From Epiperipatus broadwayi (Eukaryota > Onychophora > Udeonychophora > Euonychophora > Peripatidae): a DNA stretch of 64,000 nt. Positions within the stretch are counted from its first letter, which is position 1. Every line of letters starts with the position of its first letter. Where the stretch lies: assembly GCA_028023455.1 (NCBI GenBank), contig JAQFVV010006337.1, forward strand, positions 1,225,001 to 1,289,000. Direction: 5' to 3'. Below, piece after piece: positions 25,261 through 37,783 of the stretch. Under the pieces are notes generated by a model. The model had not been told where the DNA came from. It searched no databases and saw nothing but the letters and a program-made list of their open reading frames with translations. Both the position numbers and the translations under genes were made by a program.

Positions 25261-26529
25261 TTTTTTTTACCAACACCTGAACCTCCTTCAACTACTTCAT
25301 GACTCTCACATCTGACTGTTTACTACTTAACGAGCCCTAGATGTTGTGAAGCTATTTTCTATCTTTCTCTTTCTCTATCCTATGTGCCACTACATTTTGG
25401 CACTGTCTTCAATTTTCAAAAATATGATGGCTGTATGAGAGGACTACTTGGCATATAGCCTAGTACCAGATTGTGAAGAATGTTCAATAATGATAGTGAT
25501 TATTTATTTATGTACAGCAATCACCAAATATATTTTAAGATATCTAACACCACTTTCTCCCATTTCAATTAAATTAAATTAAATTAAATTTCCATTAATA
25601 GTCCCACACTCTTTTGTTGAAACATTTTAACTGTTAATGAAGTCTAGATTTATTGTGTCAACATTTAAAGAAAAGTTTATAATTACCCTGATCAATCAGT
25701 GGTACAACTTTCTCCAGGTAGTTATAATTCTCATATGAGTTTTCTTGAGATGACTTGTGAGAATCCTCTGATTGTTCTATTGGTTTTATTTTGATTTCCT
25801 TGGCTAACTCTTCACATCCTTATTTCCCTTGGTTGATATTAACACAGGTAGCTTCACGTAGTGATAGGAGATGTAATTCCCCAAGGGGAAAGTTATGATG
25901 TCTCTTATCCAGAAAACAGTTTCTCTAGACTGCTAATTTATATTGAATTTCTCTTCATGAGTACAAGTTCAATCCAATTCAAATGCCAAGTCAAAATGCC
26001 AAGTAAATTAAACAAAAGGAAACTCCATAATTTATACATTTTGCTTTCTTTCATGAACCAGATTCACATCTGTTATTTTATTTTTAGACATTTTTACCAA
26101 TCCAATTTTTATCCTTTTTTAGTCATCTTTTTTTTTTAATTAGTGAAAAATTCTAGATCAATTAGCATAATAGATTACCAAACACTTTCAATATTTAAAG
26201 TTTCAACAATAGAGCTAATTACAAACAAAAATCTAATCTTTTTATTTTTCCTCCACCCTTATCTTTCCAAGAATTGGAATTAAGAAAAAAAACTTTGACT
26301 AAAAAAAAAAACTCTCAAGATCTTATTTTTATCTTGATTCAATTTATTTCAATAAATAATTAAACTGAAGGAATGCTGATTCCTGAGTTAAATAAAAAAA
26401 CTTAAAAGTAATATTTCAAAAATTGTTATTTTAAACAAATATAACAGATACGCAATTTTAATAATAATAAAAATAACATATATGTGTATATATCTATGAG
26501 CTGGCAGTAAATATTAGCTTAATATCATT
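25261..26529. other. A+T-rich spacer
   Basis: No gene is recognised. (AAATT)n near 25571-25590 is a short pentanucleotide repeat. The plus-strand frame at 25861-26139 has no domain and no second copy. Confidence 0.4.
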
Positions 26530-26800
26530 AGTCTTTTGTTGATGCATCTAGATATTAAAACAGTCAAAACTCTCCATACAATAGCGATATTCAGTGCAAG
26601 CCAGAGTAATCAATGGATGCCAGAAGGCTTATGCCTAAAATTCATATCTAGTGCCTACTCATCCAATATCACCAGACTAGTTTCTAGCTAGTGGCTTCCA
26701 TCAGTTTGGAGTCTTGGATCTGAGAGCACCACACCTTGATCTTAGGATCTAATACAATTTTTCAGCAGCCTTTTATCTCTACTTAACTACTGAAACAGTT
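26530..26800 (+). repeat. Dispersed repeat family D, copy
   Basis: This matches the inverted copy at 41870-42090 closely: ATGCATCTAGATATT, AAAACTCTCCATACA, TTCAGTGCAAGCCAGAGTAA, CAATGGATGCCAGAA and TAGTTTCTAGCT follow in order. Its right half matches 22640-22800. No reading frame is conserved between copies. The family is probably a non-autonomous element or LTR fragment of unknown class. Confidence 0.75.
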
Positions 26801-29800
26801 GATCTTAGTTCAAGATCAAGTTTCACTGTTCTACCAAAACCCACATTTCATCCTGCTTCTTTTTTTGTCAGATGTATATAAACTATATGTATATTTCTGA
26901 GAAGTGTTTATAAAAGTTATAAATATAATAAATTTTAAACAAAAATTCTTTAATTATTTTGATATTAATATCTCTAGATGCGACTCAGATATATACATAT
27001 ATTAATGGAACTTATATATATTGTAACCTAGTGTTATTGACACTTGGTTTACTTGGCATTATTTCTGCAGGAAAACAATGCTATTCTTTAAAGAAATAAA
27101 AAGATAAAATAACAATAGTAATAATTGATTAATAAAGTATGCTATTCACTCACTTTGGCATGTTTTGGGTGAATAACTAATAGATTTAATAACTTAATGT
27201 CATTTTAAAGAGAGAACATGAATAATTTAATTGAAATATTAATAATTAGAGCAAATTAATATGGTATAAAAGCTAAACAGTAATTGATTTTGGATGGGTA
27301 GAGGGGAGTGGATGAGTGTCTTATCATAAAGCACAATAACTTCTGGTGATTTCTTTTTGTAAAAAAAAAAAAAAGAAAGAAAAAAAATATATATATAATG
27401 TTTAAAGAATTATACATCACTGATTGTTAATTTAATGTATTTTTTTTTTTATATTGTCAAATTACTTTGTAATCCAGGTAAATAATACTAAAACTATATG
27501 ATTGTAATAGGTTTTTCCTTTCTTTTGTTTATGTTATAATCAAATGATTATTTTTCTGGAAGAGGTCGCTAAAGTTAAAAAAAAAAAAAAAAAGATAGAT
27601 AGTCTGCTTTTAGTTTTCAAGGAAGGAACAGTGCTGAAATTTGGTAACTCAATTTTTTCATTTTATTTTGCAGAAATAAATGTAATCAAAGTAAAATTTT
27701 AATAATATAATGTGTGGCTAAAATTTTTTGATAAGATATCCTGATTTTCTTTGCCATCTACCTATTTAAAGACCTTTTATACTTAAAAGTTTATTGTCTC
27801 GTGCTAAAGTTCAAAATGACAGATGTAACTAAAAGAGTCACGAAAAATTATATTATATCTAAATTAAGGAAAAGAAGCGATTTCCAAGAAAAGATTAATT
27901 ATTTATTAACTTTATGTCATTTATTGATATTTTCTTGGTATAGAAAGAAAAAAATAATAATAATAATTGAAAGAAATATTTTGAAACCAAGGAAAATCAA
28001 CTAGAAACATTTTCGCGCTCTTTCTCAATATTGTCTGCCTTTCCAAGTAATGTAGTTACATACATTAAAATATGTTTTATTCACCAAGAATTGTCTGGAA
28101 ATAATAATAATGATAAATAAGATTAAATTATGCACCTGTATATTTTAAAAAAATATATATATATAAAAAAAATATAAACTTTCTCAGAGTAAAGATAGGA
28201 AAAGTTATATAGGGGCATTCTTACGGAGAAGTTACCGTTAAAAAAATTTATCATTCCTAAAGTATGAACAAAACCAAATATCTTAGTGACTTAATGATAA
28301 AAATAAATGATATATTATATTATACATCAGTTGGAATTATTAAAACTTCATGTACAAGTAAATTGACTGCAGTTATTATCATAATAATCTCTCGGAAAAT
28401 TGCGCATTTTCATCCATAAGTAAGCTAGCTAATAAGTATACGTATCGTCAATAAAAAAAAATATTGTGTATGTTTATCATTTATCGTCAACTGTTCGTTA
28501 TGTTAGAATATGTATATTTTATTTTCTTGGATCCCAAAATTGTAGTAGTTTAATTCAAGTAAGAATTAATCTTCAATTCTGCTATATGTTTCTTTACCTA
28601 ATTTATTAAATGCACAAAATAAGAGAAAACTTTTATTTAAAGGAAATAATACCATGTGTTTATTGTTTTTAAACTTGCTTCGTGAAATACGACTGGATAA
28701 AGCTCTTCACCTGGACTAATTGCTCAACAGAAAAACATTTTCTAATGAGAGAGTATGCACTTGTTAATTAATGATTGTTTAAAACTAAGTTATAAATGAT
28801 ATGTATTTTTTGTTATATCACATAGGTTAAAGTCTGTATGGTCAAGTGATATTTAATAGCCTTGTAATGACAAAGGTATGTTTTAATATAATTATTATAG
28901 GTTAAGTTGATATTTAACACGAAAGAAAAAAAAATCTATAAATATGTTTTAATTATTACATACAATTGTAGGTAGAAATTTTGTATGTTAGATACATAAA
29001 AGAAAAATATTTAGATATTTAAGGGGTAAAATAAATATTGAAAATTATCAGAAGTAACTAAAAAAAAAAAAAAATGCTATAACAAAATATTTCTTGTTAA
29101 AGTTTTGAAACGAATTTATACTGTATTAATTGAGGAATTTATTCCTAATTATTCTTAAATAACACATCCACTTTATTTAGTTTAAGATAGTATGCTACCA
29201 ACTATTTTTGAATGTTCCTTTATTAAAATTAAAATTATTATACTTTTATTCTATGATGTCCATTGATTTCAGATGTTGATCAAAGTATACACGGTAACAT
29301 AAGTTTATTATAATCAGTGTATTTACTTATCCTGCCCAGATATAGCATTGGTATATGCTTAATATTCGCATAGGTAATAATTATAATGTATTTATTTTGT
29401 GGGATGAAAAATGATCTCCCCAAAAGCTTTGTTTTCCATGAGAGGAAGATTTTAAATATAATGTTCAGGTATGTTTATAGCCCAAGTGATCGATTCTCAT
29501 AGATAGGATGATCAAGAATTTATCTAGCATTTAGTATGCTTCATTCGTTTAAATCCCAGGAGAGGATTGTATTTGGTGTGTGTTCGTTGTATGCCCAAGT
29601 AAAAGGCAAGAAACCACCAAAATATTTTAATGTAGTAGATTACTTTACAAACCTTCATGGTTATTCCATACTCCTCATGTGAAAATAAAGATAGCTCCAC
29701 CATAGAAGGTGTTGATTATTGTGCTTAATTTTAAAAGTTCGGGCAAGATAAAGGTTATATTGGAGGTGTTAGTTCCTCAAGATCCACTTTAGTATAAATC

Positions 29801-31379
29801 GTGCGTTAGTAACTAGGGTCAATATCTGTATTGTGCTGCTAAATATTGCTAGTATTTGACAAGTAAATCAATGGAGAAAGTAATTAAAATTGCGTAGTTT
29901 TAAAACGCTTATTTACTGAAGGAATATTCAAATGCAATATTTAATTCTGGTTAGTAATTAAATAATACTCATATTTAAAATTATACGTATGAATAAAATT
30001 TGTATCATAACTTAAGTTAGCATTGAGTTAAATGTAAGATGGTAAGTGTAACTTCTGATAACTGGCCTATAATTAGAATAGGTTATCCCATTAAAGACCA
30101 TAAATAAAGTAAATGTATTAGAAATAAATTTAATATTTTGCGTATTGCATATGATGGGATTAATCATTTAAAAAAAAAAAAAAATAGTTAGTCAATAATT
30201 TTGAATAAAAGCTTCTACAAGGTTACCAAAATGTAATAAACAATGTATTGGTAATGAAATGTACTTTTAGTTAATCAATCCATATGATTGCATACAGGAG
30301 AAGTAGTAACCTCTAGTCCATAACCAAAAGAGTATACAGATTAATGTCAGTTATATTTTATATTTTTGTATTACTATGGGATTATTGAATAAATGTTCAT
30401 ATATTTTTTTTTGTGATAATAATAAATTATAGTCTTGTTAAATTTTGTTGTAGATTCATTTTTTTTGTTTTTATATGCTAAATATAAATGTTTGCACAAT
30501 ATTTGCAAAACCTTTTCTTGAGTCCAAAATCATTCCAAATTCTTAAAAACTTAATATACCAGATAAATAAAGTTAAGCAGATCGGAATATGTCATTATAT
30601 TTTAGTTTAATGATAATTATTTATGGAGTTGAAAACTTAAGACTAAACATTCACCTTTGTATAAAAAAAAAAAAAAAATGAATTTATTCCCAAACCATTA
30701 ACTTTGGTTGCACATTATTCCATTCCCATTTAGTTAAATTGTCTAAGTAATAAATCTTAGTTATATTATTGTGTTGTCCTGGATGATGGAAGGACACAAA
30801 AAGCACCCTTGTCTTTTTATTATTCTGACTGAGATTCTAAAAAAAAAAAAAAAAAAAAGGCTGTGTTATTCAAAATTATACGTCATTATTGAATAGAATT
30901 ATCATCTCTTTAAATAATATAGCAGTGGATATGAGAGATGAAGACACATTGAATTTAAGTAAAATAAATGTTTCCTATAGCCAACCAGAATGCCAGTCAT
31001 ATGCGACAACACAATACTGCCGAGAATTTCCTTACATGAAACAAAGAACCCTGAGATTAATATTATTATAATTATTCTTTAAATTAATAAGTGATCAATT
31101 ATTGTTGTTATTACAATCGTGGCATGGCTTAAGAGAATTGAATGTACAATTGTATTATATGAAAAGTATTTTAGATCATATTGGAAAATTAATGGATATG
31201 TTGCTTTTATTTTGGTTGCCTTAACAACAAGTGCAAATAAAATAAACTAATTAATAAATAGATTGGGTTAGAATATATAAAAGAACAAACAAATATTGTA
31301 AATAATTTTTTTTCTTAATTATATTTTTAATACTTTATAATTATTTTTCTTCATATAATTACACAAATATTCAAGATGG
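26801..31379. other. Long A+T-rich stretch, no gene seen
   Basis: No gene, RNA or repeat family can be supported. Homopolymer runs of 13-18 A occur near 27361, 27576, 29063, 30171, 30664 and 30841. A box-B-like GTTTAAATCCCAGG near 29553 could belong to a decayed SINE. Open frames at 27801-28004 and 30889-31071 are short, lysine- or isoleucine-rich and lack homologous copies. Confidence 0.45.
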
Positions 31380-32000
31380 AAGATGCAATCATTAACTGTC
31401 CAAGAGTAATTAAAGGGGTGGGAACATTAGTTTGTTTCATGATTTTAAAAGAAATTTTTAAATTAAAGTTAATGAAAATAAAATTTAAAACAAAGCTAAT
31501 TGATTTAGTTATATGTTAACATTTTTATCAAATCTATTTCCAATCTGGAAATTGATTTGAGTTTATTTTTTGACAGTTACCTTGTGATTGCATCTCCAAT
31601 AACAAAAGAGAGAATATTTCTGTAAATTAAAGATTCAATTAGAGTTAAGAAGTTTAATTAAAAACATTCTTTGAATAACTGAAAACTGGTATAAATAGGG
31701 CCAAAAATCTATTGTGTCAGAGTTTGGTCAGTAGTCACTAGCTGACTCCACATCTGTTTAATTTTTGATGGGCCTAAGCCACATTCCCTTCATCTTCAGC
31801 TCAACTCTTTGCTGTGCAAAGATGTAACTCTTACCGCTCAAGTGTGCCCATGCTGTCAAAGAACTGCTGAGGCCAAAATACATGTTTTAAACTAAAGAAT
31901 GCTACCTGGCATTGAAGATTTGTCAGTACTGTATTCCATACAATCCTGAGGTAATGAGCACAGTCATTATAATCATAGTACCTAAATTCTAACCTTTAAC
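31380..32000 (+). repeat. Possible solo LTR with TATA box
   Basis: GGTATAAATAGGGCC at about 31690-31704, followed by ATTGTGTCAGAGTTTGGTCAGTAG, has the look of an LTR core promoter and start region. The flanking few hundred bases are less A+T-rich than their surroundings. No second copy and no clear TG...CA ends were found, so the boundaries are approximate and the call is weak. Confidence 0.3.
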
Positions 32001-33533
32001 TTTTTAAAATTAATGTACTCTTTATTTTGAATCTCTTTTAATTTGCCAATCGGTGAGTACGTTAACAATTATTCTCTTTGTATCAATTCTCTACTATCCA
32101 AATTAATACTACTATAAACTTTTTCATCCAACTCATGCTTCTTATTATTTTAATAATTTAGTGTGGTTATAATTTATTTTTAATGATATTTTTATATTTT
32201 TCACTTAATTTTATTTGTAAATGCCAACCCAACCCGGTCTTATGAACTTATATATCCCACTGTGGAATAGAAAGGGAGGGATTAATGAGTTCTTGTTAGT
32301 TATTTCTAAATAGCTCAGAACATTGGGTTGTATTTTAAATGAATACATGTTTTTAAATAAATATTTTATCGTAAGTTTACACAAAATGTATAAATACTTT
32401 TCAATCTGTGGTGAATATTGATGTCTATTAATTTTATTGATTTTTTTATTGATCATCATCACCAAAAAAGGCTGGCAACCTTATTCTATTTTGTTATTTG
32501 CACTTTTAAGTGCATGAATTTTAAATTTTTTTTATATGAAATAAAATAGTATTGATTCAAAAAGGGAGAACAATGTACACATCATTAATTATAGTTTTAA
32601 TTTCTGATAAATGGCTTTATCTTACATGGGGCATTATTTTAACATATCATTATGTAATTGTTAAACCATTTAAGGCTTTATTTTAGTATTTAAATCCAAT
32701 GACTTTATTTTCTTATAATAACCTTGCTAGCAGACATCAAATTATTAAGCCATATAGGGCTTGATCTGATTCACCTGTACCTCATTCCAGGAATTCATGA
32801 TTGTATTCGTTTGTCATTCTTCTCCAATTATACATTTATATACTGCTTTGATTCACCTGTACCTCACCCTGGGGATTCGAAGCCTTCCATTTTGTTAGTG
32901 TTCTCATTCATAACAGGTTAGTGTAGTTGAATCTCTGTATGGCTCTGCCATGATCCAGCCCATAGCAACTTCCTACCTACCTTTTCATTAGGTACTGCTC
33001 AAGCCTGAAGCTGGTGTACCACCTTCAAATTGGATGATGTTTTCTCAGCCTAAGTTGTCATCCTCTCTCTCACTGACATTATGCTAGCACCACAATTTCT
33101 TATATTTCATTTTTTCTGTTTAGCAAAATAAACCATAATGATGTGTAATAATGAAAATTTTTTCTCTTTAAATATTTTTTGTTGGAGTTTAGATCCAACC
33201 TCTCATGAAACTGCCTTCACCTTTATTGAAATAAGCCATTCCTCATATTGATAGAGTTTCACAATGTTTGATAGTTAAATGTCAAAAATGTTTAATAAAT
33301 AAATGTTTTTAGTATATTTTGATCAGAATGTATCCTTATTTGTTGTAAATAAATAATAAATGAAAATGAAGTTATGTATCAAATGCCAAGGGCATTCTAT
33401 GAATTCATATAAACAGAGAAACTCTATTGTCATATCTTTATATGTTTCTTTTTTTTAAATGTATAAAAATCCACCAACCACCCAGATAAATCTATTTTTG
33501 TAATATTACATAAAATCCGATTTTTAAATATAT
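32001..33533. other. Spacer with a short duplicated segment
   Basis: No gene is recognised. GATTCACCTGTACCTCA occurs at about 32768 and again at about 32852, an 84-base-apart duplication. Read on the minus strand, 32860-32885 contains a B-box-like GGCTTCGAATCCCCAGGG, suggesting a decayed tRNA-derived repeat over about 32760-33060. Otherwise the sequence is A+T-rich. Confidence 0.4.
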
Positions 33534-33558
33534 TGAGCCGATAATTTCGCTCGGCTCA
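33534..33558 (+). repeat. Hairpin at LTR terminus
   Basis: The first 25 bases fold as TGAGCCGA / TCGGCTCA, an 8-bp perfect stem with a 9-base loop. In the 3' LTR the same position (37784-37808) keeps the stem except for one pair (TGAGCCAA). Confidence 0.7.
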
Positions 33559-33940
33559 TGTTATATTCTATGTGTGTATGTAAAAACATATATATATATA
33601 CACATATTCATTAAGTAGAAAATAGGAAATAAAAGCTGTGTGTATAGAAAGTTTTTTTTGGTAATATTTATTAGTTTTTTTTTATTGGAATTTTAAAAAA
33701 AAGCAAAATGGTAGATTAGTTATTTTTAATTGGATTGAGAGATTAAATAGAAAGTGATAGAAAAAAATAAAAGTTTTTGAAAATAATTTCATAATTAACT
33801 ATTTTAATTTTCTAATCTGAAGGGAGGGGAGAGAGAAATGAATTGTCATGACTTCTCATTAGAAAAATATTAACAACAAAAAATTAAAGGAATACAATCA
33901 CCGGACAGGAACATGATCAAAAAAAAGGACAATGAAGAAA

Positions 33941-33956
33941 AGGACTATAAATAGAG
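33941..33956 (+). promoter_or_regulatory. Candidate LTR TATA box
   Basis: GGACTATAAATAGAGA is followed by CCTATTGTGTAATT. The 3' LTR has the same at about 38195-38225. Strong TATA match plus conservation between LTRs support a core promoter for the element; a transcription start about 25-30 bases downstream is inferred. Confidence 0.5.
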
Positions 33957-35085
33957 AAAAAAACCTATTGTGTAATTTATTAGTTTTTTTAATGAAAAAA
34001 GAACTATTATATAAAAAAAGGGAAATAAAAATGATCGAAGGCTAAACAAAATAGAATCCGCCCCCAGCTGGGGCACTGACCTATTTCTAGATCTTCATCG
34101 AACTGAAAAACCACTTCAAGGAACATCAAACCACAAAGGAGAAAGCAGAGCTAGCTGTGGAACAAAATTTGTTGCTGAGAAACAACTCCCAAAAAATACA
34201 AAGAAACACTTATGGACATGCACTGATTGATCAGGATAATGGAAACTTTGTTTATTGATTGAACTTTAGTCATTAGTGAACTTCAAACATTCTTTTTAGG
34301 ATTGCATCTAACCATTAATGAACGATGAGTTACGACAATAGAAGGGGATTTTTTTTAAATATTAATAATGTTTATATCTACATTAATTAATTTGTTTAGT
34401 TAAAATACGTAAATTATTTATATGTTTTAATTTTTTTTTATGAATGGTTTAGCTAAATTTTGACTAAATTTTCAGGACTATTGGGCGAGCTTAAGAAAAG
34501 ATAATAATCCAGTAAATGAATCCAAGAGAATGTTATCAGAATATAATTAAAAATGATTTAGAAAGCAAAATGAAAAGTATTAAGGATTGGGAAAATATTG
34601 GGAAAAAAAAGGATAGGGGTTTTGTGTTATAACTTACACCTAATAGTAAGTTTCTTAGTCCCAATACTGGTCAAGATTTGGATCGGTTTGGACACTTATT
34701 TAAGTAAAAGTGCACGTTCCTTCAAGAACTAAATATATATTGCTCTTCACCTTTGGTTGCTTTTTTTTAATTAAAAAAAAAGAGAAATATTATGTTAGTT
34801 ATGTCAAGAGTAGAAAAAAAGGAAACGAAAGTAGAGGGGGTTATTAGTGATTTGTTTTGTTAATGGTCTTGAATAATAAAAAAACTATAATAAAGCATAT
34901 TATTGGTTAAAGGTTATGAAAGTGTATTTGTTTTTTGTTTTTTTTGCATTCGTTCTTTAAACAATAAAACATTATTGTATTAAATCTGTCTATATTGAAA
35001 TGGGATTGTGGAGAGGAATTTGGCTTGATCTGTCATACGTATACAAATTATCAACCACGAATATAAGATTTTTTCTAATTTTGCT

Positions 35086-36436
35086 GTTGATGTGATGTGA
35101 TGTATTATGGCTTTACCTTAAATGAAGTCAAGAATATCTCAGCACTTATGCCCAGATAAACCTGTTAGCCACTTTCTTTTACATTCCCCACTCTAAATTT
35201 ACCCATAATCTGCTCTATCCCATTTCCAAAACATAATTTTTGTCAACTTTATAACCTTTATATCTAAATCCCCCTTATCTTTTCCCAAACCCAGCATAAA
35301 AACCAATAATTCACTTTCTGTATAATCACTCTTTTCATATTTATTTATCCACAACTTCATTATATGTACCCTTTCTGTTTTCAAACATTTACATTCAATT
35401 AACAAATGCCTATTATTTTCAATTCCTTCCTTACATAATTTACAAAATAAATCACCCATATTTTTCCATTTACATGTATATTCTTTTGTAGCTAAAGATA
35501 CCGTTCGAGCCTTAAACAATAAACTACTTTCTTTACTATTATCATATATTAACTCACACCTAATATTCTGTTTATTTCTATATATATTTAAACTCTTTTT
35601 ACTCTCCATACTATTTCTCCATCTCTCTAACTCCCTAGTCTTTATTAATAAATTTATTCTTTTATCCCATTCCTTACTACTATAACATTCAATAATCCTC
35701 TTAACACAATCATCCCATCTTTTGTACAAATATACTGATATAAATTCTTTATCCAAATCTTTTGCATACCGCATTACCTTTCTCACCCATCTTGTTACCT
35801 GCCCTTTACTCATAACCCAATTAAATACTATTTTAGCTATTCTTTTATTATCCATAAACTGCAATCTACCAAACATTTTCATTTTACTTTTTGCATCTCT
35901 CATATGAAAACTTGACCATCCCATTTCTCCTTGAATTGCCTCCCTTGCTGTCCATACTTCTGCATCCAATGTATGTCTTCCTAATTCCCTTTGAGCTTTT
36001 TCTAAATAATCTAATATCTTTTTACTAACATATAATGCATCATTACCATATGTTAACCCTGCTACTGCAACTTCTTTCCATATAATTCTAGCTACATCAT
36101 ATTTATTATATGAAAATACTGTTAATTTCTTTATCAATCCCTTTCTTTTCTTTGCTTCATTTATCAATTTTTTCTCCCATTCATCCAAATAATTTTTCTG
36201 ATTACTTAAAATAATTCCCAAATAACTATATCTATTCACCACACTTAACTTAATATCTCCCAATAAAAATTCTACATCTTCTCTTTCCTCAGTATTAACC
36301 ATCATTATATTTGATTTTTCTTCACTAAATTTAATCCCCATCTCTTTACCCACCCTTGCACATGTCCTCAACATAACTTCCATATCTTCTCTTTTTTCTG
36401 CACACAAAAATATATCATCTGCAAAAAAAAAGACCT
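35086..36436 (-). pseudogene. LINE reverse-transcriptase fragment in the 5' LTR, with a ~400-codon open frame
   Basis: The antisense frame is open from beyond the motif-C segment FFADDIFLCAE (36425 leftward) to a stop at 35199-35201. It covers the RT thumb and C-terminal domain: SVVNRYSYLGIILSNQ (about residues 55-70 counting from 36407), AIQGEMGWSSFHMRDAKSK (157-175), and a zinc-knuckle CX2C-X8-H-X4-C at Cys322, Cys325, His334, Cys339. RT motifs A and B are missing, deleted relative to the 3' LTR copy, so it cannot be a working polymerase. It starts at the fusion junction rather than at a native Met. The sister copies at 12.1-14.0 and 39.3-41.3 kb are riddled with frameshifts, so survival of this long frame is notable. 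The 3' tail is the TGATG-type repeat near 35086-35102. Confidence 0.85.
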
Positions 36437-36517
36437 CACATGATATCGATTCCAGATTTAATTAAATTTTTTTAATTCTCAGCATACGATCACTCAGATA
36501 TAAAAAGTAGTGGCACA

Positions 36518-37783
36518 GAGGCGTCACATGGGAGAAAGATAGATAATGGCATACTCAATGTGTTGGGGCTTGTGAGAAAAATAAACGGCTTGAGATAAAA
36601 GTTGTGAGACAGGTGAGATGGGTTTTAGATGAGATTAAAGAGTTGATGTTTTGGTTGGGGGAGGATTTAGAATTAAGAGTCGAATAAAAGAAGACAAAAT
36701 AAAAATGAGCAAGGATGAAAGTGCAGCGGAAAGCCCAGTGGTGACAATCAAGAACTCCAAGTGGTGTTAGTTGGAAGAGATACTGGGAGCTATCAATAAC
36801 CTAAAAAAAGAATAGTTTTTGAAGACCAGAAATAAATAAAAGAGGTTAAAGGTATGATAGAAGAAGACCACAAAGAAATGAAAGAGATTAAAAAATGATC
36901 GAAGACATGAGAAAAGAGATAAATGATTTAAAAGAGAACAAAAACAGATCGGATATAGAAGGGGGAGAAGAGAATTTTAGTAAAACAGATGTTGAAGCCG
37001 ATAAGGATAGTGAGAAAAAAGGAAGGGGAAGGGCAACTCCTAGAACAAATAAAAGTAAACACATGAAAAAAGTGGACAATGATAGATATGGAGGAAAGTA
37101 AAATGGAAAGGAAACTGAATTGAACCTGAGAAAAATAGTCTTGATAGAATGGCGTTATCCAAGTTTATCCAATTAAAGAGGTTTAAAGGAGACAGGGAAG
37201 AAAGCCCATTTGATTATTTAGATAGTTTTCAAGATTTTTTTCACTTTCATAGGTCAAAGGAAGAAGAAAAAATTATCACAGCGATAAGTTATTTAAGTGG
37301 TCCTGCACGAGAATAGTGGAAGGCTGTAAATTATAGCCCCAAAATTTTCTTGTAACATCGAAACATGATTTTATGGGGGTTCTGGGGTGTGAAAAAACAA
37401 GAGGTGATATGCATGAAAATATCAAAAGGGAAATATATATCTAGTAAAGATGGAACATACAGTTAGTTCTTCCTGCATCAAGCCACAAAATTAAAGAGTA
37501 TTGGAAGCCTATCAAATGAACCAATTTCAAATAGTAAGAACTATAAGGTACAACCTCCCTTCAAGAGTACAGCAGAAACTGGCAGAAAATCATTGTCTAT
37601 CGATCAAGGAAGCCATAGAAATGTTAGTTGATATGGAGTATAATGATACAGAAGAAGGGGAAGACTCTAAGATTAGGTGGGAGAATAATAATGAACCCAT
37701 AGGAAAAGGTAACTGTAAAAGAGAATTTACAGGCAAACCTTCACAGAGTAATTAAATTTTTTTTTAATCGGGAAGGGATGCAA
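36518..37783 (+). pseudogene. gag-only internal region of the LTR element
   Basis: A candidate start ATG at 36705 (MSKDESAAESPVVTIKNS) lies in a broken frame. 36895-37101 encodes a highly charged Lys/Glu-rich segment, likely coiled coil. The capsid-like core is readable from 37149: FIQLKRFKGDREESPFDYLD, then ITAISYLSGPARE followed by TAG and WKAV, so the hallmark WW has become stop-Trp. A later segment (37501-37755) includes FQIVRTIRYNLPSRVQQKL and IKEAIEMLVDMEYN, typical of the end of capsid. No zinc knuckle, protease, RT or integrase precedes the 3' LTR. Such an element would depend on a helper for reverse transcription and integration. Confidence 0.78.
37770..37783 (+). promoter_or_regulatory. 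Candidate polypurine tract
   Basis: GGGAAGGGATGCAA immediately precedes the TG of the 3' LTR. Purine-rich runs at this place prime plus-strand synthesis in LTR retrotransposons. It is short and not perfectly purine. Confidence 0.45.

Larger units (their letters stand above)
33534..36517 (+). repeat. 5' LTR (2,984 bp)
   Basis: It starts TGAGCCGATAATTTCGCTC and ends GTAGTGGCACA. A TATA-like GGACTATAAATAGAGA lies at 33941-33956 and is conserved in the 3' LTR, marking the likely promoter. LTR-specific sequence runs to about 35085, the LINE fragment occupies about 35086-36436, and LTR sequence resumes at TGATATCGATTCC. Compared with the 3' copy it lacks about 0.6 kb of the LINE, between the A run following GCAGATGATAT and CCTC. 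Confidence 0.85.
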
